A DNA stretch of 64,000 bases from Lodderomyces elongisporus (Eukaryota > Ascomycota > Pichiomycetes > Serinales > Debaryomycetaceae), in the NCBI RefSeq assembly GCF_030384665.1, contig NC_083678.1, positions 62,001 to 126,000 on the forward strand, written 5' to 3'. Positions 1-8,715 of the stretch are shown piece after piece (the stretch's first letter is position 1; every line of letters starts with the position of its first letter). The position numbers were made by a program, and so were the translations under genes. The notes beneath the pieces were generated by a model. It did no database searches. It saw nothing but the letters and a program-made list of their open reading frames with translations, and had not been told where the DNA came from.

Positions 1-2596
1 TATAATAGTTTGAGAATCGCATATCGATATCAAGCATATCGAAATTCAAACCAACATGCGACAGACAACTGTATCCGTGTTGTGGAAGAATAACAAGACC
101 GTTACGGACACGGAAAGTAAAGAGCACATCAACATCATTTTCCATTTTTACCATTCCCCAATAACCATTCTCAGGAACCGATTGCTCTATTGCATCACCA
201 TCTCGGCCACCATTATCATCGCTACTGTCATCTAGAATGTTGTTGTTGCTGCCAAAGGGTGCTGCATCAGGCTGACACTTTGCTTGTTTTTCATTAAACT
301 CATCAAATGTTTGGAAATGTATATGGTCACCAAAATAATTCTCGCGCACTGCAAAAAGGTATCTGATTACAAAACCATAGAAGATCAAGCAAACTTCGTC
401 ACCAACGCAGTTCATCTCAATGCAGTTTGAGGTATTGAGTTCTACTCCAGTGTAGAAAGTATATGTTCCATAAACTTCAAAATTTGCACTGCTTCCGACT
501 ATATTGGACTCCTTGAGGTATGCATTGACTGTGTGCCAAGGAGGTGTATTAAGTACAAGATTAAATTGCGGAGTAGAAATACTGAAATCCACAGAGGTTT
601 TTTTTGTGCATGCTCCATCGAGCGGTAGCTTGACCTCGCAATTCATCTCATCACCGTGGAACGACATATACTTGTTGTTGTTAAAATCTAAAGGATTATT
701 GATAATATTATAATCGTTGACATTGAGATAAAGTTCATAGTTTAACAACTTCAAGTTGATACGGTAGATGAATGCTCGAAGGTTTTCATATAACACGGGG
801 TCCCCAGCTCCAAAATCAGCAAACAAGTCTGAAAACAATTCCACATGTTCACGGAGAATGAATATTCGAGGGTTAAGACTCACCTGGTCAAATGTCCAAT
901 CTGGAACACCGTTCCATTTCAATGGTATACCTATATCAGCATTGATCTCATGCGAGTCCGCAAGCAACATCACATCGTGATTTACTGATGTTCTAACCTC
1001 TGGCATGTTGAAAATGACTTTTAATTTATTTGGCCATTTGTTCTCATGAGACACAAATGATGTAAACAGTCCAATATTCGAACCTTCGCTGACCTTGACC
1101 TCGACCCACCCAAATGCTCGAAGATCAGTTCCGGTAAAGTTTTTATCCTTGCTTGGTTCACGAGTTGGTATTCTTAGCACCAAATCATCTTTGACAATAA
1201 CAGTAAGCTTGAACCCTTCGTAGTCCCTCTTTTTCCCAAGCGCTAGAAAATTCGAGGTTGGTAACAGATCCTTTGCAAGTGACGGGAAAAGCATATTTTG
1301 AATAGGTATCCGCTGCCTATCAGCCCAAGGTCCATAGTGGATTGTGCCATGTGAGATCTCGATTTCTAGACCTGACTCAGGAGCTACTCTGCTTTCAACT
1401 GTTTGGATTCCTGGAGCATCATAGTAATAAATAAACCTAGTCATTGTAGAGTCAAGTATAAGACTATATCTGGCATATTCCTGGGTAGTGCTATGGCTCA
1501 AGTCTGAGTAAGGAACATCTCCAATATACCTCTTTAAACCTCTCCATTGGTATTCTGCATTCATTTCGCCGTAATCGACCTCGTCAATCCTTTGATTCAA
1601 GAGCCGCCTACGCACTTTTTCAATAGCCCTATGAAACCTATGCCAATCTGTGAGTTTTGCTTTCAAAGTTTTTTTGGGTTTCTCCAGCTTGTTTATTACT
1701 TCAGAAGATTTGTTTCCATACCGAAACTTGTCATAGCCAAGGTTTGGTCTCATCCAAACTTGAAATTCGCTAAACTGGAGATCGTGTACGAGTCTGTAGG
1801 GATCAAGAGGACTGGTTGCCTTTGCTAGGTCGATGATACCTTTTGCTGACTTGAAGTTGCTTACCAAAATGGAAGGTGTACCCACATTTCCCACAAGTAT
1901 AGCACCTTTTTTGACCTTAATTTCGAGTGGGAGAACCAGCAAGAATAACATCAATGATCTACTTTTAGCAGCCTTGATTTTTGCCACAGTCTCTGACCCA
2001 CCATCACTTTCCCCTGTAGATTCCTTCGAAGTAGTATCCTCGACTGGTGGATCTTTATTTTTCTTCTCGTTGTTTTTGTCATTTTGGTCCTTGCCACTTG
2101 CTTCGTTCAATTTGGTCATGATCTCATCATACGCTGCGGTTCTGTTGTAAATGAAGATTTCGAGTCCGTCTATTACCATAATAAATCGAGACGGCAGATT
2201 ATCATTTTGTTTTTGACTCACGCCTCCAGTCTCATAATCTGTTTCCCAATAGTAGTTAGAAAGTTTGGTTAAGGTATACAACCAATATCGCCAAGTGAGT
2301 GTGACATTAACAATTGTTATCGTAGAATCGCACGTGGTGATGGTTATGTTTTTCACAAATAGTCTCCCTCCCAATGGTGACACTTTTAATGCATCTATGT
2401 GTATTCGAATCTTGTTGGTTCTCCATAAGATCAATCTGAGCAAGAACGAAAATAGAAAACCTAGTAGCTTATGGAAGTAGAATATGAAGGCCAATCCCAA
2501 GATCAAAGCCAACACCCAGTCGACCAAATATATCCAAAAGGATACTCTGATAGTCGACGTGCTTGTCACAGCTATATATTGCGACTCGTACGCCAT
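1..2596 (-). CDS. CSF1: Csf1-type bridge-like lipid transfer protein, N-terminal part (runs off the left edge)
   Basis: The minus strand is open from an ATG at 2596-2594 to base 1, about 865 codons, and both ends of the frame were checked. The start gives a short polar head, then a hydrophobic membrane anchor (VDWVLALILGLAFIFYF and following), then LLWRTNK-like and SPLGGRLFVKNI segments that closely match the start of yeast Csf1. Csf1 belongs to the very large VPS13/BLTP family: a hydrophobic groove spans membrane contact sites and moves phospholipid, with the N-terminal helix anchored in the ER. The yeast protein is close to 3,000 residues, so only the first third is here. The divergent neighbour is the securin gene, 473 bp away. 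Identification rests on the N-terminal match and the open frame; the C-terminus cannot be seen. Confidence 0.88.
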   Translation of the reverse strand, partial: MAYESQYIAVTSTSTIRVSFWIYLVDWVLALILGLAFIFYFHKLLGFLFSFLLRLILWRTNKIRIHIDALKVSPLGGRLFVKNITITTCDSTITIVNVTLTWRYWLYTLTKLSNYYWETDYETGGVSQKQNDNLPSRFIMVIDGLEIFIYNRTAAYDEIMTKLNEASGKDQNDKNNEKKNKDPPVEDTTSKESTGESDGGSETVAKIKAAKSRSLMLFLLVLPLEIKVKKGAILVGNVGTPSILVSNFKSAKGIIDLAKATSPLDPYRLVHDLQFSEFQVWMRPNLGYDKFRYGNKSSEVINKLEKPKKTLKAKLTDWHRFHRAIEKVRRRLLNQRIDEVDYGEMNAEYQWRGLKRYIGDVPYSDLSHSTTQEYARYSLILDSTMTRFIYYYDAPGIQTVESRVAPESGLEIEISHGTIHYGPWADRQRIPIQNMLFPSLAKDLLPTSNFLALGKKRDYEGFKLTVIVKDDLVLRIPTREPSKDKNFTGTDLRAFGWVEVKVSEGSNIGLFTSFVSHENKWPNKLKVIFNMPEVRTSVNHDVMLLADSHEINADIGIPLKWNGVPDWTFDQVSLNPRIFILREHVELFSDLFADFGAGDPVLYENLRAFIYRINLKLLNYELYLNVNDYNIINNPLDFNNNKYMSFHGDEMNCEVKLPLDGACTKKTSVDFSISTPQFNLVLNTPPWHTVNAYLKESNIVGSSANFEVYGTYTFYTGVELNTSNCIEMNCVGDEVCLIFYGFVIRYLFAVRENYFGDHIHFQTFDEFNEKQAKCQPDAAPFGSNNNILDDSSDDNGGRDGDAIEQSVPENGYWGMVKMENDVDVLFTFRVRNGLVILPQHGYSCLSHVGLNFDMLDIDMRFSNYY

Positions 2597-3069
2597 TATT
2601 CCATGTTAATCTCTTGTCTTTTTTTCTTTTTTTTTGTTCTTTTCTTGTATAATATAAAGATGGTGAAACGGTGGATGTGGTTTAAAGATCGATGGATGCG
2701 TGTATCTAAGCCTGTGTCTCCGTCTCTGTCTCTGTCTCTGATTCTGTATGTGTGTGTGTACGTAACTGTGTATGCGAGGGAAAGGGCTGCTATTTTTCTA
2801 CGCGCTAAATTGAGCCTGTATACAAATTGTTTGTGTGTAAACAAAATATATACATATTAGAAAAAAAACAAATAAAATAAAAGTTACTCAAATCCAATAT
2901 CAAAACAATCCGCAACCAAAACAACCAAAAACATCATCCATTACCATCAATTATCAAACTTATTCCAAAAAAAAAAAGAAAACAAAAACTTGAAAGCTTT
3001 TTGTTTATTATTTTCTTTCTATATATCTCCCTTTCTTTTTTGATTTAGTCTTTACTCCTTGTTATCATT
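2597..3069. other. Divergent intergenic region between CSF1 and the securin gene
   Basis: This 473-bp promoter region is AT-rich, with a T-run near the CSF1 start, a TCTCTGTCTC-type pyrimidine repeat around 2718-2740 and a poly-A stretch before the securin ATG. No RNA gene was recognised. Confidence 0.5.
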
Positions 3070-4044
3070 ATGTCCAATCGAGTGTTTGACAATTCAGAAA
3101 ACCGCAATGTCATACAAGGGTTTAACAAAAATGCTCAGCAACAACACAAACAACACAAACAACAACTGCTCAATCAGAATTCAAAGCTAAAGCAAGATTT
3201 CAAAAAGAGACCTATTCAAACATTTGCCCGTGTTCCACTAGGTGGGAAAGACCAGAATACAAATTCTATATCACTCAATCGCTCGAAATCGAGTCTAACG
3301 TCGACTAAATTTAATCCACCAAGATTAACAAAGTCCAATTCAAGTTTGGGAATCCCAGCTGTCTCCGTGTTACAAGATGATGTAGCTATTTCTGCACCTG
3401 TATCTTTATCTTCATCTTCAGCATCAGCTTCAACCTCATCTATACCTTCAACTTCATCTACTCGTGTACCAGCAACATCATTTGCACATTCTCATGTTCC
3501 TATTCTGACGGAGAAATCAAAGAAAAGAGTGCTATTAGAGGCTTTACCCGAGCACTTGAACATGGCTTCACCCAAAAGGTCCAAAGAAGAAAACTTTACG
3601 GATTCATTGATGAAATTAGAAATACCTGAGAAGCCGCCAGTTGGTAGAGGACATCAACTTGTATTTTCGCTGCAAACTGATAAGCTTCATGCTAGACATG
3701 TGATTGATAGAAATGTTAATAATATGGATCCAATGAAACGAGATCTACTGAACAACAAGAGCAGAAATGACATTATAGATGAATTGGTTGAACTTCATTG
3801 GAGAGATCCAATTGAGACTATACCAGAGCAACGACCGGGACTGGTAGAAGAACGAGAAGAGATATATCCAAGTTTATTTGATGAACTGGAATTGCAATTT
3901 TTCTCTACTCCAAACATAGTCAATGAAGGCGATTACAAAGATGAGTACAAAGATAAGTATGATTCTGGTGACCTCACTATTGATGTGGATTATGAGGACG
4001 ATATTGGATTGAATGATGAAGATTTGCGTAACTTGCTAGATTAA
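3070..4044 (+). CDS. Securin (separase inhibitor), Pds1/Eip1-like
   Basis: This 324-residue, low-complexity protein has the layout of a securin, the anaphase inhibitor that binds separase until the APC/C degrades it. Residues 54-63 read RVPLGGKDQN, almost the same as the Pds1 destruction box (RLPLAAKDN). A second RxxL lies in KKRVLLEAL near residue 155. A basic, Q- and S-rich N-terminal half is followed by an acidic C-terminal half with a separase-binding-like segment (WRDPIETIPEQRPG, then EEIYPSLFDELE), and the end GLNDEDLRNLLD parallels the Pds1 C-terminus (GLDPEELEDLVT). I see no KEN box (only KEEN). Securins diverge so fast that homology searches often fail; the Candida albicans securin candidate is called Eip1 and this is probably its orthologue, but I cannot confirm that. 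It converges with XDJ1. Confidence 0.72.
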   Translation: MSNRVFDNSENRNVIQGFNKNAQQQHKQHKQQLLNQNSKLKQDFKKRPIQTFARVPLGGKDQNTNSISLNRSKSSLTSTKFNPPRLTKSNSSLGIPAVSVLQDDVAISAPVSLSSSSASASTSSIPSTSSTRVPATSFAHSHVPILTEKSKKRVLLEALPEHLNMASPKRSKEENFTDSLMKLEIPEKPPVGRGHQLVFSLQTDKLHARHVIDRNVNNMDPMKRDLLNNKSRNDIIDELVELHWRDPIETIPEQRPGLVEEREEIYPSLFDELELQFFSTPNIVNEGDYKDEYKDKYDSGDLTIDVDYEDDIGLNDEDLRNLLD

Positions 4045-4308
4045 CTATAATTGAAGAGGATTCAACAGAGAATACAAAAAATAAAACAGAATAAAAATAA
4101 ATATTACAAAATTTAAAAAAAAATAAAGAGGAGAACAATATACAATTGTTGTACATGTAATTTAAATCTAGTTCTATCTACAATCATGCTTTTTTACTTC
4201 TTTTTTTTTCGTTTCGGAATCTATTTCTCTATTGGTATGTTTGTATGTTTGTTTGTTTGTTTGCATTTTCCTTTTCTTTTTCCTATCCTTATATAATCAA
4301 CCACTCAT

Positions 4309-5595
4309 CTACTGCTGAGTGCATTGTGGATCTTGATCTTGATCTTGATATCGATTATCGTATTTGTCCTGCTCTGACTCATATGTAGGCAACTCATCCT
4401 CGCTGATTGTTGTAAAATCGGTAAATAAATCGATATTTGCCTCAGGGCCTAAATCCAACTTTTCTGCACTTGAGGGCAAAATGTTTCTTATTTTGAGCAA
4501 GTCATTCTTTTCCAAGTACCAGTTGTCACGAGGGAACTCAATTTCTGGCTTGAGATAAAGGTCTCCACTCTTCTTCGATGAGAACCACGACTTTGAAGCT
4601 TTTGGCATACCTTCTCCGGCCAATTTGATATAGTTTCCTGGTCTAGTCACTTTACCGGCTGGTACGTTGATCTGGATACTTCGTCCATCTAAATGCACAG
4701 TAACTTGTTTTGTGAAACCTGTTAATGCTTCCGCGAGTGGCAATTTAAAGCTTGAGTACAAGTCATCACCTTTACGTTCAAACCTTTCATGAGTTTTGCA
4801 AGTATAGTCAAGGATAATGTCACCAGCCTGTTTTCCTGGAAACTCGTCACTTTCTCCCTTTTTAACTATCTGGCCAACATTTGGCGACCCTTTTTGTATC
4901 TCAAATTCCAAAATCTTGGTCTCCTCAATTATTCTTGTACCACTGCAAAGTTTACATCTATCCCTTGTTCTGTATATTTTACCTGTTCCATTACATGTAG
5001 TACAGTCAACATACTCCTGAGCCACCAAGCCAGGTGCAACACGCTTAATCTTTCTTGTGTGTCCTTCTCCGTGACAGATACCACATTGTTTGCTCACTGC
5101 ATTAGAGGATCTCAACCCGCTTCCTTTACATTGGGTACAAATAATGTTTCTTGTTGAAGTTGTTCTAATGACCTTGCCGAGGTATAGATCCTCTAATGTC
5201 ACTTCCACCTTGATATGTGCATCTTCAGTTCTCTGTCTGTGTGTTCTATTCCCACCATTTCTTGAATCACCACCACCATTAAAAAAGTCATGGAAGTCAT
5301 TGCCACCAAACTCGTTGAAATTGCCACCATAAAATTGTTCAAATGGATTCGAGGCATATGACGCCTGAGGATCAGCTGAGCCGAATTGATCATAATTATA
5401 TCGCTTTTCCTCATCTATGAGTATTTCATATGCGTATGACACTTTTTTGAATTGAATCTCTGATGATTCTCGTTCATCTTCTGAAACTTTATCAGGATGA
5501 TACTTGAGTGCTAGCTTCCTATAAGCTCTTTTGATTTCGCTGCTGGTTGCATTTGACTCGATCTCGAGTATTTCATATAGATTTTCTTCCTCCAT
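4309..5595 (-). CDS. XDJ1: Class A J-domain co-chaperone, Xdj1-like
   Basis: The product is 428 residues with the full type I Hsp40 order. The J domain (about 1-70) has the HPD motif at 33-35 that stimulates Hsp70 ATPase. A G/F-rich linker rich in FGG and FHDFF covers about 71-120. A zinc-finger region has cysteine pairs at 153/156, 171/174, 198/201 and 214/217. The C-terminal substrate-binding domains follow (LAEALTGF, GDLYLKPEIEFPRDNW). The FPRDNW...EKNDLL and LPSS stretch matches Xdj1 better than Ydj1. Xdj1 assists protein import at the mitochondrial outer membrane. The fourth zinc repeat is degenerate (CKLCSGTR lacks the last glycine). The C-terminus is CTQQ, a possible non-canonical CaaX box. 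The start is the only ATG that gives the complete J domain. Confidence 0.85.
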   Translation of the reverse strand: MEEENLYEILEIESNATSSEIKRAYRKLALKYHPDKVSEDERESSEIQFKKVSYAYEILIDEEKRYNYDQFGSADPQASYASNPFEQFYGGNFNEFGGNDFHDFFNGGGDSRNGGNRTHRQRTEDAHIKVEVTLEDLYLGKVIRTTSTRNIICTQCKGSGLRSSNAVSKQCGICHGEGHTRKIKRVAPGLVAQEYVDCTTCNGTGKIYRTRDRCKLCSGTRIIEETKILEFEIQKGSPNVGQIVKKGESDEFPGKQAGDIILDYTCKTHERFERKGDDLYSSFKLPLAEALTGFTKQVTVHLDGRSIQINVPAGKVTRPGNYIKLAGEGMPKASKSWFSSKKSGDLYLKPEIEFPRDNWYLEKNDLLKIRNILPSSAEKLDLGPEANIDLFTDFTTISEDELPTYESEQDKYDNRYQDQDQDPQCTQQ

Positions 5596-6093
5596 CTGAA
5601 AAAAAAAAATTTATAAATTAAAATAAAAAATGAAAACGAAAGTTTTCAATATTCAACCTCGATGCAAGTGGTGATGAAGACTTTGAAGCTAAAAAATTTT
5701 AAACTTGAGTTGTTTGTCAATCGGAAACGAGTAGAATATCCAAAAAAAAAAAAAACTGAAGGAAATAAACCTGAAAAGTAATCAAACGTGAAGTAGTTTA
5801 ATAGCTTTAGATTGTCTTTTGAGGCAAACCTAAAAAGAAAAAATGTGGAAAAAAATTATTAAGAAATAAAACAAACAAAATAAAACAAAATAAAACAAAA
5901 TAAAACAAAACAGAATAAAAAAACACGGAGTAGTAATTTGGTCTTCTGTCTTGAATCAATGTTGAAAAATTCCGTGCGAGTTTCGATGCCGATTCAGACG
6001 TAAGATGAGTGAATAGCGCCACGAATAAATTAATATATACATCGAGTGATAGAGAGAGGTGGACGGAGAGAAAACGAACAAAAAAAAAAAAAT
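5596..6093. other. XDJ1 upstream region and tRNA 3' flank
   Basis: No protein gene is seen. The region holds the XDJ1 promoter and, at 6080-6092, an A-run that is the T-rich Pol III terminator of the minus-strand tRNA. A tandem AAAACAAAAT-type repeat lies at about 5868-5915. Confidence 0.5.
6080..6092 (-). terminator. Pol III terminator of tRNA-Ser(CAG)
   Basis: Read on the minus strand, a 13-base T tract begins two bases after the discriminator G, the usual Pol III stop signal. Confidence 0.85.
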
Positions 6094-6200
6094 CGATGAT
6101 GACAGGGTTCGAACCTGCGCGGGCAATGCCCATCGGGAAAAGCTTCAAATTTTGATTGTTAACCTGCACCCGACGCTTTAAACCACTCAGCCACATCATC
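6094..6200 (-). tRNA. tRNA-Ser(CAG), the CUG-reassignment tRNA, with a 24-nt intron
   Basis: On the minus strand the gene folds as a class II tRNA. The acceptor arm GATGATG/CATCATC pairs perfectly. The D arm has A-box TGGCTGAGTGG. The anticodon stem is TCGGG/CCCGA, and the loop has anticodon CAG at 6166-6164 preceded by G33 (6167) and followed by G37 (6163). The variable arm is GGGC-ATT-GCCC, the T arm has B-box GGTTCGAACCC, and the discriminator is G73 (6094). Long variable arm plus G73 are seryl identity elements, and G33 is the hallmark of the CTG-clade tRNA-Ser(CAG) that decodes CUG as serine. Closing the anticodon stem requires removing 6139-6162 (24 nt), at the canonical 37/38 intron site. 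The mature tRNA would be 83 nt before CCA addition. It lies between XDJ1 and COF1. Confidence 0.95.
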
Positions 6201-7227
6201 TAAACTCATTTCAAGTTTGAGTTTATGACGCATTCAGACTGGATAGTATATAAAGTGAAGAAATTATAGTTTTAGCTGACCAAACTTTAACAATCTATTA
6301 ATGTATTTGGACACTATTCGCTAGTAAACTTTTACCTAATGTTGAATTAACCAAACAGTTTGTGAGGTAATCATGCTATTTGAAAACTGGTAAGATATGT
6401 GTATGTCAAGTTTCACACATTGAATATCTATTTTTTCAAATAACTTGAAATATTTTTCCAATTTTTTTTTTTCTTCACTAAAATTGGTAAGAAATTGAGT
6501 TAAAGAGATTTATATTAGCTATTGTGAACAGAAAACCATTATACTAGACATTTAAATACAAACTTTTGCATCCACAATTGAAGAGTATAAGTGAATATAT
6601 GCCATAATTCTAGCAAGGGAACTCGTAGAGTATAACTATAAGGCTATACCAAATTTATCTAAAACTTTGCTGGTATCCCTCAAGTCTAGTATTTTTTTTC
6701 CCATAATTGTGTTTGTCATTAAGAAATGCATGAGAGAGAGACGTTGATTATGATTTCAAACTACAGTAGAGGATATAGAAGAGAAGAGAAGATAAGACAA
6801 GAGAATATATCTATTTATCATATTCATAGGTAAAAGGTTCTTAATTGGTTTGGTGGCTTTATAATAGTAAATGTGTAAGCTTTGCTGAGTTCAAATGACT
6901 GGAGATTTAACAGAGCGTGAGAAAACGAATGAAGTAAGGGGTGGAGGTGGGGGGAAAGAAAGAAAGAGAGGAAACGATTTGAAGAAGGGAAGCAACACAA
7001 AAATAAAAAAAAAATAAAAAAAGTCAAAACCTTTGCAACTGGAAATGTGAAACTGACATTTGAACTTTCACACACACACTCTCTCACTCTCTCAGAGAGA
7101 GGAAACGAGAACGTCAACAAAATCTCTAAATTCCCGACAAAAGTTCAATTGAAAGGAGTTCCAACAATCTAACTATTATTTCCACCTATCCACACAGACA
7201 ATCATATATTACAAAACATAATTCATA
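6201..7227. other. Intergenic region upstream of tRNA-Ser(CAG) and COF1
   Basis: About 1 kb without a convincing gene. It contains a TATATAAA about 50 bp upstream of the tRNA, AT-rich sequence, a GAGA-rich tract near 6770-6800 and a CT-rich microsatellite (CACACACACTCTCTCACTCTCTC) around 7071-7096 in the COF1 promoter. Confidence 0.5.
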
Positions 7228-8089
7228 ATGGTATGTACTAGCTATATAAAAACCATATATGAGTCGATTGAGTACCTATACTGAGTGGCATATGGATAAG
7301 CATTCGACGATTTGATAAATGATGAAAATTATACTAACAGCAAAACTATTAAGTCAAGATCAGGGTATGTCGAAACCTCACCAATAGCCACACACTAAAT
7401 TACGGAGAAGGGCCCCTTAGTTCAACACATTTACTATTCTTATTATTATTGGGTATTTTTTTCTTCCTTTCTTTTTATTCTTTTCTTTTTTCTTTGTTTA
7501 TTTTTCTTTATCTTACAAATCCATTTGTTGTTTTTTACCATCCTACCACTTATTACCTTCATCTACTTCGACCGTGGTTCTCCCATTATTAATTCATTCT
7601 TTAAACTATCAAAGTTTCTAATGTTCAAAGTATCAGTTTACTAACAGTTTTTTCCCTCCCCCCTTCTTTAGAGTTCAAGTTGCAGATGAATCGTTAACAG
7701 CATTCAACGATTTGAAACTAGGCAAAAAGTACAAGTTCATCATTTACACATTGAACGACGCCAAAACCGAGATCGTTGTTGATGAAACTTCTACAGAGAC
7801 CGACTATGATGCATTCTTGGAGAAATTGCCAGAAAACGAATGTAAATACGCCATTTACGATTTTGAATACGAAATTGGTGGAGGTGAAGGTAAAAGATCC
7901 AAGATTGTCTTTTTCACATGGTCTCCAGATACCGCACCAGTCAGAGCCAAGATGGTTTATGCTTCATCAAAGGATTCATTGAGAAGAGCCTTGAACGGTG
8001 TTGCTGCCGATGTTCAAGGTACTGACTTTTCCGAAGTTGCTTACGAGTCAGTTTTGGAAAAGGTCAGTAGAGGTGCCGGTTCCCACTAA
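7228..8089 (+). CDS. COF1: Cofilin (actin-depolymerising factor), three exons including an 11-nt microexon
   Basis: The exons are 7228-7230 (ATG only), 7354-7364 (11 nt) and 7672-8089. Joined they encode 143 residues starting [16 protein letters not shown] and ending SRGAGSH, the same length and nearly the same sequence as yeast Cof1. Cofilin severs and depolymerises actin filaments at cortical patches; the ADF-homology core includes [16 protein letters not shown]. Both introns have GTATGT donors and perfect TACTAAC branch points (7332-7338 and 7639-7645), with acceptors AAG at 7353 and TAG at 7671. Only the 11-nt exon restores frame: joining exon 1 directly to exon 3 gives a stop after six codons. 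Coordinates cover the whole spliced gene. Confidence 0.95.
7231..7353 (+). other. COF1: COF1 intron 1 (123 nt)
   Basis: Donor GTATGT directly after the start ATG, branch point TACTAAC at 7332-7338, acceptor AAG at 7351-7353, 15 nt from the branch site. The acceptor is chosen because other nearby AGs break the frame. Confidence 0.85.
7365..7671 (+). other. COF1: COF1 intron 2 (307 nt)
   Basis: Donor GTATGT at 7365-7370, a long T/C-rich body, branch point TACTAAC at 7639-7645, polypyrimidine tract, acceptor TAG at 7669-7671. It splits the glycine codon GG|A. Confidence 0.92.
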
Positions 8090-8715
8090 AAGCTTTCAAA
8101 TAGCTCAATCAATGTATTGTTAATTGACGTCAATATAAACCAATTATTTTTCTTTTACACAATCACATTTTCCCCCACCTGATCCGCTGATCCCCTAATG
8201 TCCTTTCCCCTTTACTCCCGTCTTCTCTAAACTTTATTCATGATTTTAACTTTCATTCATATTCTCTTTTATTCTTCCTCCACTTCTTTTCTTTTTCTTT
8301 CTTTTCATCTTTTCTTTTTCTTTTCCTTTTTTTTTTTTTTAATTTTTTTTTCAAAAAGGAAGTAAACAATTGTGTTCCTGATACTTTTGTTTAAACACAA
8401 CTTTATGGTGTTATATTTTCTTTTGCTATTATGGTCTGTTCTGACTCGATTGATTGTATTTCATTTCCCCTAATTTCATCTCCTAATTCCTTTTCTCCAT
8501 GGTTCACCAAGCCTAAACAAAAACAAAATATAAAGTCAAGCCACACTCCGGAATGTCGCGTTTAGCTAAAATGAAAAGCATAATATATTAATTTTTTAAA
8601 AAATTAGCTCATAGGTCCCCCACAACCCAGACGATTGTTCAAAACTCACGTTGTTTCTACCTCGCCCTTACTTTGCACCAGCTTGCTTCTCGATTTAAGA
8701 CAAATATATCTACAA
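8090..8715. other. Intergenic region between COF1 and the CENP-B-type gene
   Basis: T- and CT-rich 3' flank of COF1 (dense TTTTCTTTT tracts around 8260-8350), then the upstream region of the next gene. No RNA gene was recognised. Confidence 0.5.

Noticed and set aside
5807..6199. 130-codon minus-strand frame
   Set aside because: It lies across the tRNA-Ser(CAG) gene and T-rich sequence; the tRNA explains the conserved part.
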